From the NCBI RefSeq assembly GCF_947503875.1, contig NZ_CANNFH010000003.1:124001-188000 (forward strand): a stretch of DNA of 64,000 nt, in the 5' to 3' direction. The stretch is from an uncultured Polaribacter sp. GTDB lineage: Bacteria > Bacteroidota > Bacteroidia > Flavobacteriales > Flavobacteriaceae. Position numbers and translations under genes: made by a program. Below, in pieces: positions 43,220 through 52,298 of the stretch (positions are counted from its first letter, which is position 1; every line of letters begins with the position of its first letter). Under the pieces are notes generated by a model that ran no database searches, was not told the origin of the DNA, and saw only the letters and a list, made by a program, of their open reading frames with translations.

Positions 43220-43672
43220 TTAACTTAACTTAGGTTTTCTAAAGTACTTAAAAGGCACAAACAACATTCCAAAACATTCACTATCTTCTTTTCCCATATT
43301 TTTATGGTGAATTTTGTGTGCTTTTCGTAAACCTAACAAATATCTATTTTTGGTGTGCTTAAACCATTTAAAACGTTGGTGAATTAAAATATCGTGCACT
43401 AAAAAATAAGCTAAACCGTAAAATAAAATTCCAAAACCAATTGCTGCCAACCAAAAAAGTTGATTACCCAAACCAAAGTATATAGATAATGAGCTTGGTA
43501 AAGCAAAAATCACAAAAAACAAATCGTTTTTTTCAAATAGATTTTCATATTTAGGTTGATGATGATCTTCATGCAAATACCAACCAAAACCGTGCATTAC
43601 ATACTTGTGCGTTAGCCAGGTTATGCCTTCCATAGTGCAAAAAACTGCAAGAGTAATTAAAGCGAATAACAT
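43220..43672 (-). CDS. crtZ: Beta-carotene hydroxylase (CrtZ)
   Basis: 150 residues, membrane-bound di-iron hydroxylase. The His motifs are all present: HKYVMH (22-27), HEDHH (35-39), HDILIHQRF (near 93-101) and HKIHH (near 118). Four hydrophobic helices lie between them. It adds 3-hydroxyl groups to beta rings. The gene is separated from crtB by one base, so they are co-translated. Confidence 0.93.
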   Translation of the reverse strand: MLFALITLAVFCTMEGITWLTHKYVMHGFGWYLHEDHHQPKYENLFEKNDLFFVIFALPSSLSIYFGLGNQLFWLAAIGFGILFYGLAYFLVHDILIHQRFKWFKHTKNRYLLGLRKAHKIHHKNMGKEDSECFGMLFVPFKYFRKPKLS

Positions 43673-43673
43673 T

Positions 43674-44516
43674 TTAAATCATGTTTAATTTATACTTTAC
43701 ATAACTTCTTGCCAATAAATTTATTTTCATTGGGTCAGAAATACGTATTCTTGTATCCATAATTTTTTCTGATGGTACATTGCTTAACTTTTTAAGCAAT
43801 CTTCTATAATATCTATACGCCATGTAAACGCCAAACTTAGCTTCTACAGGTAATTTTAAAATACCATTTGTATAGGCATATTCAAAATCTGCTTCAATTT
43901 CATTTATAATCAATTGCTTAGAGTTCGCATCTAATTGATTCAAATCTACATTAGGAAAATAAGACCTGTTTAACAACTCAAAATCGTCTTTTAAATCTCT
44001 CAAAAAATTCACTTTTTGAAAAGCTGACCCTAAACGCATTGCTGCATCTTTTAATTCTTCATATTGTTTATCGTCTCCGTTTACAAAAACTTTTAAGCAC
44101 ATTAAACCTACAACATCTGCAGAGCCATAAATATATTCGTTATACTCTTCTTGAGTTGTATATTGGGTTTTGTGCAAATCTGCTTTCATACTTTTTAAGA
44201 AAGCTACTACCATTTCATCTGGAATATTGTAACGATTTACGGTTTGTTGAAAAGAATTTAAAATAGGGTTTAAACTAATGCCTTGCGCTTTTGCAATGTA
44301 ATAATCACGCTCAAAATGCGCCATTAATTCTTCCTTATTATAATCATGAAAAGTATCTACAATTTCATCTGCGAATCTTACAAACCCGTAAATATTGTAA
44401 ATATCTGTTCTTATAGAAGGAGATAACATGTTTACAGCTAATGAAAAAGAAGTGCTGTATTTTTTAGTAACTAACTTACTACAACCGTTAGAAACGGTAT
44501 CAAATAATTCTTTCAT
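43674..44516 (-). CDS. crtB: Phytoene synthase
   Basis: 280 residues. YGFVRFADEIVDTFHDYNKE holds the first Asp-rich motif (DEIVD) and LKDDFELLNRSYFPNVDL the second (as RDLKDD). SFQKVNFLRD and GSADVVGLMCLKVF match squalene/phytoene synthases. It couples two geranylgeranyl diphosphates. A geranylgeranyl synthase gene (crtE) is not in the window. The gene lies one base after crtI. Confidence 0.94.
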   Translation of the reverse strand: MKELFDTVSNGCSKLVTKKYSTSFSLAVNMLSPSIRTDIYNIYGFVRFADEIVDTFHDYNKEELMAHFERDYYIAKAQGISLNPILNSFQQTVNRYNIPDEMVVAFLKSMKADLHKTQYTTQEEYNEYIYGSADVVGLMCLKVFVNGDDKQYEELKDAAMRLGSAFQKVNFLRDLKDDFELLNRSYFPNVDLNQLDANSKQLIINEIEADFEYAYTNGILKLPVEAKFGVYMAYRYYRRLLKKLSNVPSEKIMDTRIRISDPMKINLLARSYVKYKLNMI

Positions 44517-44517
44517 A

Positions 44518-45984
44518 TTAGTGATTGTTTTTTTTAATTAATTCTGATGCTATTTTACCTGAAATTAAAGCAGGTGGCACACCTGGCCCAGGCACTGTTA
44601 ATTGCCCAGTAAAGAACAAATTATTTACTTTACTACTTTTTATTTTAGGTCTTAAAAATGCCGTTTGTAAAAGTGTATTTGCCATACCATAAGCATTTCC
44701 TTTATAAGAATTGTATTCTTCTTTAAAGTCTTTTACACAAAAAGATTTTTTAAAGATAACACTATTTTTAACTTCTTGATTGGTTAATTTCTCAAACCTA
44801 TCAATTATTTTATGAAAATACTCTTCTCTTAATTCTTCTGTATCCTCTATACCTGGTGCTAAGGGAATTAAGAAAAAACCAGCTTCTTTTCCTTCTGGAG
44901 CAGATGTTTTGTCTGTCATAGAAGTAAAATTAGCGTAAAATAATGGATCTGAAGGCCATTTTGGAGCATCATAAATCTCTTCTGCATGCTTATCAAAATC
45001 GGTATCAAAAAACAACGTATGATGACTTGCATTTTCTATTTTTTTATCAAACCCAACATAAAACAATAAAGATGAAGGTGCAAACGTTTTTTTGCTCCAA
45101 AAATTCTCTGAATATTGTCTTTTATTCTGGTCTAATAAAGTTTCTGTATGATGATAATCTGCACCACTTAAAACCAAACCTGTTTCAATTGTTTTACCAT
45201 TTACTACTAAACCAGATACATTATTTGCTTTATCTGTTAGAATTTGCTCTACATTTGCATTTACCTCAAACTTTACACCCAAAGACGTAGCTAAAGACAC
45301 CATACCTTCTACTACCTTATACATACCACCTCTAGGGTGCCATGTACCCAAGCCAAAATCTGCATAATTCATAAAATTATAAAATGCAGGCGTATTACTT
45401 GGTTTAGCACCCAAAAATAATACAGGAAATTCTAAAATTTGAATTAACTTATTACTTTTAATATTTTTACGAACTTGTTTCCTAATGGTAGAAAAGAATT
45501 GAGAAACGCGAGCAACAGTTGTTGTTGTTACCAATTCTAAAGGAGAAATACCAGGTCTATACACCAAATCTTTTATAGCAGTATCATAATTTGATTTTGC
45601 AGAATCTAAAAACGATTTTAAGTGCTTAGAACTCCCTTTTTCTTCGTTTTCAAACATTGCATAAATGTTTTCTAACTTATCCGAAATTTCTAGCGAATCA
45701 TTTTCTCCAAAATAAACCTCATAACCAGGACTTAGTTTATCTAAAGTATAATAGTCTGAAGGTTTTTTACCAAAGTCGGCAAAGAATTTTTCAAATACAT
45801 CTGGCATCCAATACCAAGATGGACCTAAATCAAAAGTAAAACCATCTTTTTTATACTGTCTTGCTCTGCCGCCTAAAGTGCTATTTTTTTCTAAAACGGT
45901 TACTTTAAAACCTTCTTTAGAAAGGTAGCATGATGCTGATAAAGCGGAAAAACCAGAACCAATAATATATATTTCTTTGCTCAT
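44518..45984 (-). CDS. crtI: Phytoene desaturase
   Basis: 488 residues. KEIYIIGSGFSALSASCYLS is the FAD motif; TFDLGPSWYWMPDVFEKFFA and the C-terminal LFFTGQLTVPGPGVPPALIS are typical. It desaturates phytoene towards lycopene. As the first gene of the crt operon it has its own full promoter at 46002-46030 with an inverted repeat over the -7 element, so this is the likely point of regulation. Confidence 0.93.
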   Translation of the reverse strand: MSKEIYIIGSGFSALSASCYLSKEGFKVTVLEKNSTLGGRARQYKKDGFTFDLGPSWYWMPDVFEKFFADFGKKPSDYYTLDKLSPGYEVYFGENDSLEISDKLENIYAMFENEEKGSSKHLKSFLDSAKSNYDTAIKDLVYRPGISPLELVTTTTVARVSQFFSTIRKQVRKNIKSNKLIQILEFPVLFLGAKPSNTPAFYNFMNYADFGLGTWHPRGGMYKVVEGMVSLATSLGVKFEVNANVEQILTDKANNVSGLVVNGKTIETGLVLSGADYHHTETLLDQNKRQYSENFWSKKTFAPSSLLFYVGFDKKIENASHHTLFFDTDFDKHAEEIYDAPKWPSDPLFYANFTSMTDKTSAPEGKEAGFFLIPLAPGIEDTEELREEYFHKIIDRFEKLTNQEVKNSVIFKKSFCVKDFKEEYNSYKGNAYGMANTLLQTAFLRPKIKSSKVNNLFFTGQLTVPGPGVPPALISGKIASELIKKNNH

Positions 45985-46001
45985 TTGTGTTGATTGTTTA
46001 A

Positions 46002-46030
46002 CAAATATATTTAAAAATTAAACAATACAA
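46002..46030 (-). promoter_or_regulatory. Promoter of the carotenoid operon with operator-like palindrome
   Basis: On the minus strand TTG (46030-46028), an 18-base spacer and TATATTTG (46009-46002) form the full Bacteroidota consensus, ending 17 bases before the crtI ATG. The 9-bp inverted repeat ATTGTTTAA (45993-46001) / TTAAACAAT (46018-46026) is separated by 16 bases that include the whole -7 element. This looks like a binding site for a dimeric or tetrameric regulator. Confidence 0.8.
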
Positions 46031-46046
46031 TTTTTGAGCGTTAAAA

Positions 46047-46940
46047 TTATAATTCTTTTAACAAATGGGTTACTGTGTTGTAAAAGGAAATGTCAAATTC
46101 GTAGTTATTGTCTTTAACAAAGTCTGTTTGCCTACCAATTGCAATAAATTTATGGTCAGTATCTTTTAAAATGTAATTTATTTCTTCAAAATATGGCGCA
46201 ACTTTATCATCATAAGGTTGCACTGTCATAGAGGTTATAAAACACAAATCTCTTTTATTCTCAAAAAAATAGCTTAAATTGTTTAACGGTAAACTTTGCC
46301 CTAAATAAATAGTATGATGCCCTCTTAAAACCAACTCATAGTTTAAATACAATAAACCTAAATCGTGAATTTCATTTTCTGGTAAAAACAAAACATAGGT
46401 TTTGTTGGTATCCGAAATTCCGTATTGTAAATTTTCTGTATTGATATGAATTTTCTGAGCGATTAAATTAGAAATAAAATGTTCGTGCGCAGGTAAAAGT
46501 GTGTCTGTTTGCCACAAAAGACCAATATGCTCTAAAAACGGAATAAAAACATCTTTAAATATTTCTCTGAAAGGTTTTTTATGTAGTAGCTTATCATAAG
46601 TATTGTTAAACAAAACTTTATCAAATTGCAACATGGCAAGCTTAAAAGAATTTATCGCTTCATCATTTATTGCAGTTGCAAATGCTACTTGCCTTGCCTG
46701 AATTTTTAACTCTTCTTCAGACATTTTTGCTATTTTAGATATTTTAAAACCGTTTTTACTCAACAATACCGTGTTTAAAAGCTTTTGCAAATTGGCATGA
46801 GAATAATATCTTATATTTGTGTCTGTTCTTTGAGGAACTAATAAATTATATCTTTTTTCCCAAATACGAATGGTATGCGCCTTAATACCTGAAATATTTT
46901 CAAGGTCTTTAATCGTAAAATCTTGTTTTATATTGTTCAA
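46047..46940 (-). CDS. MerR-family regulator with cobalamin-binding domain (LitR/CarH-like)
   Basis: 297 residues. The N-terminal MerR helix-turn-helix is IKDLENISGIKAHTIRIWEK. The C-terminal half matches the CarH light sensor: Trp143, then Glu153-His154 ten residues later (AHEHF; CarH Trp131, Glu141, His142), and Glu190-Ile-His192 in PENEIHDLG (CarH Glu175-x-His177, lower ligand). The residue after Trp143 is Gln144, where CarH has His132, the light-state ligand. It is upstream of crtI on the same strand and divergent from an ECF sigma gene. Light-dependent repression of the crt operon is inferred. Confidence 0.85.
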   Translation of the reverse strand: MNNIKQDFTIKDLENISGIKAHTIRIWEKRYNLLVPQRTDTNIRYYSHANLQKLLNTVLLSKNGFKISKIAKMSEEELKIQARQVAFATAINDEAINSFKLAMLQFDKVLFNNTYDKLLHKKPFREIFKDVFIPFLEHIGLLWQTDTLLPAHEHFISNLIAQKIHINTENLQYGISDTNKTYVLFLPENEIHDLGLLYLNYELVLRGHHTIYLGQSLPLNNLSYFFENKRDLCFITSMTVQPYDDKVAPYFEEINYILKDTDHKFIAIGRQTDFVKDNNYEFDISFYNTVTHLLKEL

Positions 46941-46962
46941 CCTAAAATCATTTTAACTTAGA

Positions 46963-46970
46963 CAAATATA
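46963..46970 (-). promoter_or_regulatory. -7 promoter element for the MerR regulator
   Basis: Minus-strand TATATTTG matches TAnnTTTG and ends 22 bases before the ATG at 46940. No clear -33 element was found. Confidence 0.55.
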
Positions 46971-47052
46971 GGAGTTTTTCAGCAGAAAAAATAATTTTAA
47001 AAAAAATGTAACATTATTTAACTTATTTCTACTAATAATTAACAAACCAAAA

Positions 47053-47553
47053 TTGAAAGTGCGAAAAGAATTAGAAAAAAAATTTTTAGATGATTTTGAA
47101 ACAAATCAGAATATAGCACATAAAATTTGTAGAATTTATACTACAAACCAAAGTGCGCACAACGATTTATTTCAAGAGATAACCATACAGGTTTGGAAAA
47201 ATTACCCAAAGTTTCGGGGAGATTCTAAATTTAGTACATGGATGTATAGAGTAGCTTTAAACACAGCAATATCATTGTATAGAAAATCTACAAGACGGGT
47301 TAAAACACAAGATTTTGATGCTGTTTCGTTTAAAATAAAAGCTACAGATTATGATGATACAGAAGAATTACAGCTAAAAGCGTTGTACAAAGCGATACAT
47401 CTGTTAAATGATATTGAGAAAGCACTCATTTTTTTATACTTAGAAGATAAACCGTATAAAGAGATTTCGGAAACATTAGGAATATCTAGTGTAAATGCAA
47501 GAGTTAAAATGAATAGAGCCAAAGAAAAATTAAAAAACATTTTAAACCCATAA
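47053..47553 (+). CDS. ECF RNA polymerase sigma factor
   Basis: About 166 residues, starting at TTG 47053 or GTG 47059. NDLFQEITIQVWKNYPKFRG, FSTWMYRVALNTAISLYRKS and KPYKEISETLGISSVNARVK are the sigma region 2 and 4 signatures. It is divergent from the MerR/B12 gene and precedes an inner-membrane protein gene by two bases. TGTAAC at 47010-47015 upstream with a distal CTACT could be an ECF-type autoregulated promoter, but this is weak. A connection with the light regulator is suggested by position only. Confidence 0.9.
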   Translation: MKVRKELEKKFLDDFETNQNIAHKICRIYTTNQSAHNDLFQEITIQVWKNYPKFRGDSKFSTWMYRVALNTAISLYRKSTRRVKTQDFDAVSFKIKATDYDDTEELQLKALYKAIHLLNDIEKALIFLYLEDKPYKEISETLGISSVNARVKMNRAKEKLKNILNP

Positions 47554-47555
47554 CT

Positions 47556-48170
47556 ATGGATTTATTAGAAAATTATAAAAAAGCTTGGGACAATCAGTCC
47601 AAAGAAACAGATAAGCTAAACAGCGTAGAAATTTACAAATTAGCCAAATCTAAATCATCATCTATTGTAAAATGGATTTTTATTATCGGTATTTTAGAAT
47701 TTGTTATTTTAAATTCGATGTACTTTTTTGTTGATATGGATGCCGCTTATGCAGAATATAAAAAATTAGGTTTGTATAACTTTGTGTTTTACTCGCAATT
47801 TTTTGCTTATGCGATTATCTTTTACTTTCTATTCCAATTCTATAGAAATTATAAAAGAATTTCTGTTTCTGACTCTACAAAAGTTCTAATGAAAAAAATA
47901 ATACAAACCCGTAAATCTGTAAAAAATTATGTAATCTTTAATCTAGGTTACATGGCATTAATTATGTTTATTGTAGTTGTTGCCGAAATTAATTTAAATA
48001 TTGATGATATAAGTGCAAAACAAATTCTATTAGTTTTACTACTTAGTTTGGTTGTTTGTTTGGTACTTTTAGGGTGTTTGTTGCTTTTTTATCAATTACT
48101 TTATGGTTTTTTATTAAGAAAATTAAAACGTAATTATAAAGAATTGGCTAAATTAGACGACTATAATTAA
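47556..48170 (+). CDS. Multi-pass membrane protein, possible anti-sigma partner
   Basis: 204 residues. A soluble start (DLLENYKKAWDNQSKETDKL) with a Trp-containing motif common before anti-sigma membrane segments is followed by about four membrane helices (IVKWIFIIGILEFVILNSMY; YSQFFAYAIIFYFLF; YVIFNLGYMALIMFIVVVAE; LLVLLLSLVVCLVLLGCLLL). It begins two bases after the sigma gene. No family motif was recognised, so the anti-sigma role is inferred from its place. Confidence 0.75.
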   Translation: MDLLENYKKAWDNQSKETDKLNSVEIYKLAKSKSSSIVKWIFIIGILEFVILNSMYFFVDMDAAYAEYKKLGLYNFVFYSQFFAYAIIFYFLFQFYRNYKRISVSDSTKVLMKKIIQTRKSVKNYVIFNLGYMALIMFIVVVAEINLNIDDISAKQILLVLLLSLVVCLVLLGCLLLFYQLLYGFLLRKLKRNYKELAKLDDYN

Positions 48171-48180
48171 CATAATACAA

Positions 48181-48666
48181 ATGAAAAAATATATAACTTT
48201 ATTCTGTTTAGGACTTTCTATGACTAGTTTTTCTCAAAAGTCTGACTTTTGGGAACACGTGCAATTTGGTGGTGGTTTTACACTTAATTTTGCAAATAAC
48301 CAAACCAATATAGGTATCGCTCCTAGTGCTATTTATAATTTTGATAATGGTTTTGCCTTAGGTGCAAGTGTAAACTACTTACATTCTAAAATTAACGATT
48401 TTACCACAAACCTTTACGGGGCAAGTTTAATCTCTCTATACCAAACAAAATTTGGTTTTCAACTTTCTGGTGAATTTGATTATAACTTCGCTAATCAGCA
48501 AATATTAGGAGGTGGCACTACAAACTTAAACTTTCCGGCATTGCATTTAGGTGTGGCCTACAACCAAGGCAGGTTTGCAGTTGGTTTAAGATATGATGTT
48601 TTGTATGACGAAAATAATAGTGTATTTGCTTCACCAATATCTCCTGTTGTTCGTTTTTACTTCTAA
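48181..48666 (+). CDS. Small outer-membrane beta-barrel protein
   Basis: 161 residues. A signal peptide ([19 protein letters not shown]) is followed by eight or so strands rich in Gly and aromatic residues ([55 protein letters not shown]) and a terminal aromatic (VVRFYF). Similar proteins in flavobacteria carry the misleading annotation alpha-ketoglutarate decarboxylase; I see no enzyme motif. It completes a sigma/membrane/barrel module. Its stop overlaps the end of the convergent aldolase gene by four bases. Confidence 0.8.
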   Translation: MKKYITLFCLGLSMTSFSQKSDFWEHVQFGGGFTLNFANNQTNIGIAPSAIYNFDNGFALGASVNYLHSKINDFTTNLYGASLISLYQTKFGFQLSGEFDYNFANQQILGGGTTNLNFPALHLGVAYNQGRFAVGLRYDVLYDENNSVFASPISPVVRFYF

Positions 48667-49682
48667 AAATTTTGCAATTCTTTTAATAGAATTTCATGCA
48701 TTTGATTTGTATAATCTAAATGGGTAACTATTCTTATTTTACCTTCACCCATAGGCGTTAATAAAATATTTTTGGCTTTCATTTTTTCAATAAAATGGTC
48801 TGCCCCAATTTTATCATCCACATAAAAAATGAGAATGTTGGTTTCTACAGGTTCTATTTTGGTTATGTAACTGCATTTTTCTAAAACTATAGCAATTTCT
48901 TTGGCTTTTCTATGATCTTCTGCCAAACGTTGCACATTATTATTTAGCGCATAAATACCAGCTGCTGCCAAAAAACCAACTTGTCGCATTCCGCCACCTA
49001 ACAATTTACGCAATCGTAATGCTTTTGCAATACTTTCTTTAGAACCTAATAATAACGAGCCAATTGGAGCTCCTAAACCTTTAGACAAACAAATAGAAAT
49101 GGTATCAAAAAGTTGCCCAAACTGTCTAGGGTTTTCATTTTTAGCCACCAAAGCATTAAATAAACGCGCACCATCTAAATGATAAGCTAAATTATTTTTT
49201 TGAGCTACTTTCTGTATTTTTTCCAATTCAGTAAAATCCCAACAAGCACCACCTCCTTTATTTGTAGTATTTTCTACACAAATTAATTTTGTAAATGGCA
49301 AATATATTTGTGGCTTTACTGCTGCAAATTCCTCAATTTGGCTTGCTGTAAACATTCCTCTTTCTCCGTCTATTAATTTACAGGTTACTCCAGAATTAAA
49401 AGCCACTCCTCCACTTTCGTAATTATAAATGTGTGCATATTTATCTGCAATTACCAAATCTCCTGGTTGTGTGTGTAATTTTATTGCAGTTTGATTTGCC
49501 ATTGTACCCGATGGAAAAAAAAGTGCTGCTTCCATACCAAACATTTTTGCTACTTTTTCTTGAAGTTGGTTTACAGTTGGATCCATTTGAAAAACATCAT
49601 CACCTACTTTTGCATGCAACATTGCTTCTAACATTTCTTTTGATGGTTTGGTTACTGTATCCGAAATTAGGTCTATTATCAT
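48663..49682 (-). CDS. ltaE: Threonine aldolase-type PLP enzyme (GntG/LtaE family)
   Basis: 339 residues. [20 protein letters not shown] at the start, [30 protein letters not shown], the pocket [16 protein letters not shown], and the PLP lysine in [15 protein letters not shown] identify the low-specificity threonine aldolase family. It cleaves threonine or allo-threonine into glycine and acetaldehyde. It stands alone, and a run of CTTGGTT-type repeats covers its 5' region. Confidence 0.9.
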   Translation of the reverse strand: MIIDLISDTVTKPSKEMLEAMLHAKVGDDVFQMDPTVNQLQEKVAKMFGMEAALFFPSGTMANQTAIKLHTQPGDLVIADKYAHIYNYESGGVAFNSGVTCKLIDGERGMFTASQIEEFAAVKPQIYLPFTKLICVENTTNKGGGACWDFTELEKIQKVAQKNNLAYHLDGARLFNALVAKNENPRQFGQLFDTISICLSKGLGAPIGSLLLGSKESIAKALRLRKLLGGGMRQVGFLAAAGIYALNNNVQRLAEDHRKAKEIAIVLEKCSYITKIEPVETNILIFYVDDKIGADHFIEKMKAKNILLTPMGEGKIRIVTHLDYTNQMHEILLKELQNF

Positions 49683-49689
49683 TTTTTGG

Positions 49690-49752
49690 ACTTTTGGTTT
49701 TTGGCTCCTAGCTCTTGGCTCTTGGTTCTTGGTTCTTGGTTCTTGGTTCTTA
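49690..49752 (-). repeat. Short tandem TTCTTGG/CTCTTGG repeat upstream of ltaE
   Basis: Units of TTGGYTCTTGGTTC run from 49690 to 49752, eight bases upstream of the ltaE ATG. The same unit type occurs as CAAGA repeats at 36760-36830 and inside the coding region at 10415-10450. Confidence 0.6.
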
Positions 49753-49857
49753 ATATGTATTCTAAAATAGTCGAAAAGAAATATTAAATCATTATTTTTT
49801 TTAAACTAACTTAGAAAAGTAATTGCTTCCTTTTGGAAAGCTTAACATAAGATATTA

Positions 49858-52275
49858 TTAATTACCAATTGGAGAACCATCTGGAATTTGTGGTGCTAAT
49901 GTTTTTTTATGTGAATTTGGATTTTTCAAATAAACTTCAATCATGTTAACCATTGCTTTATTATATATTATTTGAACTCCATTACTTTTTTTATTCTCAA
50001 GAATTTCTTTGATGTCATTCAGCTTATACAAAACAATAGCATTTACTTGTTGGTATTGGCTTTTGTTAGCTCCCAAATAAAATAATTGTTCCAAAACCTT
50101 AGTATTTATTACATTTTGCAATTCTTGATAATACTTATTTTTATGCGTCTTTTTAATGGTTTTATTTGTCAACTCATCAATTAACTCCTCTAAACCTAAT
50201 TGACTTTCACTTAAACTTTTATGTGCAATTAAACGCGACATTCTTTGTGGATTTAGCAATAAGTTTAAACTCATTTCAGCGGCCGTTTCAACAGCACTAA
50301 AAGCATCAAAAGCTACGCCTAACTTACTTTTAAAAGATTCTCTTGTTCTTCCAAAACCCATCGCCCTTGGCGGAAATAAGGCTAACTTTTCTTCTGGAAT
50401 AGCAACTTCATTAACATTTAAGGTTTGTAAAACTGCTTGCAAGGCAATGCGTTCTGTAGTGCCAGACACTCTTTTTACTATGGTTTGGTTGTCTCCTTTT
50501 ACAGCATAACTGTACTCTAATCCACCAATTAATTTTGTAGTTGCTTCTGTTTGGTATCTATGGAAAAAATAAAGTGGCACAAAAACATCTTCTAAAACAG
50601 AATAGGGTTGTTTTGTTTTAATATTATCCGCAGAAAAATTAGCAATTGCCTTTTTTCTAATTTTTAAAATATTGTATAATTCATCATGTATATTACCTCC
50701 ATTATCCCACAAATGTGCTGCAGAACTTGCACTTCCTTGAGATCTTGCATCTTGATCTGACAAATATTTTAAACCTTTTTTTGTAGCACTTTCTAAAATA
50801 AGATTCAATTCTTCTGCTTCATTTTTACCTTCAGGAAAATCTTGATAAAAATAAGCAACTGTTACTTTATCCCAAGCACCTATTTTGGTATCGTAAGCAT
50901 CAGAAAAATTGATACTACCATCTTCTTTTAAAGAAAATTTTGGATGTGGATAATCCATAACAGAACTTCTATTATTGGTACTTGCAGCAAAATTATGAGC
51001 AAAACCTAAAGTATGCCCAATTTCGTGAGCAGACAATTGTCTAATTCTTGCCAAAGCCATTTGTAAAGCAAAATCGTCATTTGCATTATTATTGGCATAA
51101 GGCGCTTGTAAAGCTTGTGCAATTAAAAAATCTTGACGAATCCTTAAACTTCCCAAACTTACATGACCTTTAATAATTTCTCCGGTTCTTGGGTCAGAAA
51201 TACTTGCTCCATAGCTCCAACCTCTGGTAGATCTATGCACCCATTGTACCACATTATAACGCACATCTAAAGGATCTGCGTTTTCTGGTAACATTTTAAA
51301 TTGAAAAGCATCTTTATAGCCAGCAGCCTCAAAAGCCTGATTCCACCAACGACCACCATCTAACAAAGCAGAACGCACAGGTTCTGGAGTTCCTCTATCC
51401 AAATAATAAATAATAGGTTCTTTGGCTTCTGAAATTTTAGCATTTGGATTTTTCTTTTCCAAACGATGTCTATAAATAAAACGTTTGGTAATAGATTCGT
51501 TTACAGGTGTTGCATAATCTAAATAAGACATGGCATAACCTCCAGAACGTGTATCAAAACTTCTAGGTTTGTAATTGTTATCTGGTAATTCTACAAAACT
51601 ATGGTGCTGATTTACAGAAACTGCTGTTGCATCTGGCGTTACACTTCTTATATTGTAACCTTTAGGTTTTCCTTTAAAAGTAAGTAAAACATCAAACTCA
51701 ACATTTTTAGGAAATGCTTTGGTTCGCTCTAAATTAAAAGCACTTCTGCTTTTATCTAAACTATAATTCCCCTGATTATTTCTAGCCAACGTATTTGCAA
51801 CTCCATGTGCATCTCTCATAAAAAACGAAGAAGCATCTACTAAATAGGTGTTATTTTTAGTCTCTTTAATGGTAAAACCATGCAATACAGATTTTGCAAA
51901 CGCTTCTTTTACAGATTTTTTTTCTTCAATATTATTGGTAATTGCCCTATATTTTAAATTGGGTTGCACCAACAAAATTTTATTCCCTGCCTTTTTAAAA
52001 TGCACTACTACTCCACCACCTAATTGCCCTCTATCTATACCAATATCATTAGAACCAATTCCTTCAGACAATGCGTTTACATATAAAAAATCAGTATTTA
52101 GTTTGTCTATTTCTAAATAAATTTTATCTTCATTTTCATCATAATAAAAAGTGAAATAACCTTGATATTTTGTAATACCTTTCTGTATTTTTTTTGTTGA
52201 GTTTTCAGTAAAAAACTGAGAAAACCCTTGAAAATATAACGAAACGAAAAGAAGAATAAATACTTGTTTTTTCAT
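49858..52275 (-). CDS. Secreted zinc metalloprotease (DUF4953/DUF5117 family)
   Basis: 805 residues. The signal peptide is MKKQVFILLFVSLYFQGFSQ. The extended zinc motif HEIGHTLGFAHN (near residue 420) is HExxHxxGxxH, as in metzincins, with a Met-turn candidate at SVMDYPHP (residue 445). The N-terminal region contains the DUF5118/DUF5117 pattern (GQLGGGVVVHFKKAGNKILL and LERTKAFPKNVEFDVLLTF), and the C-terminal part is helical. It is likely exported or at the cell surface. I found no type IX secretion C-terminal signal. Confidence 0.85.
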   Translation of the reverse strand: MKKQVFILLFVSLYFQGFSQFFTENSTKKIQKGITKYQGYFTFYYDENEDKIYLEIDKLNTDFLYVNALSEGIGSNDIGIDRGQLGGGVVVHFKKAGNKILLVQPNLKYRAITNNIEEKKSVKEAFAKSVLHGFTIKETKNNTYLVDASSFFMRDAHGVANTLARNNQGNYSLDKSRSAFNLERTKAFPKNVEFDVLLTFKGKPKGYNIRSVTPDATAVSVNQHHSFVELPDNNYKPRSFDTRSGGYAMSYLDYATPVNESITKRFIYRHRLEKKNPNAKISEAKEPIIYYLDRGTPEPVRSALLDGGRWWNQAFEAAGYKDAFQFKMLPENADPLDVRYNVVQWVHRSTRGWSYGASISDPRTGEIIKGHVSLGSLRIRQDFLIAQALQAPYANNNANDDFALQMALARIRQLSAHEIGHTLGFAHNFAASTNNRSSVMDYPHPKFSLKEDGSINFSDAYDTKIGAWDKVTVAYFYQDFPEGKNEAEELNLILESATKKGLKYLSDQDARSQGSASSAAHLWDNGGNIHDELYNILKIRKKAIANFSADNIKTKQPYSVLEDVFVPLYFFHRYQTEATTKLIGGLEYSYAVKGDNQTIVKRVSGTTERIALQAVLQTLNVNEVAIPEEKLALFPPRAMGFGRTRESFKSKLGVAFDAFSAVETAAEMSLNLLLNPQRMSRLIAHKSLSESQLGLEELIDELTNKTIKKTHKNKYYQELQNVINTKVLEQLFYLGANKSQYQQVNAIVLYKLNDIKEILENKKSNGVQIIYNKAMVNMIEVYLKNPNSHKKTLAPQIPDGSPIGN

Positions 52276-52298
52276 GATAAAATTTATTTTTTATTTGT

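Noticed and set aside
49858..52275. Type IX secretion C-terminal signal on the zinc protease or the TonB-type receptor
   Set aside because: Neither C-terminus shows the expected conserved CTD motifs; the receptor ends in an ordinary barrel strand with a basic tail.
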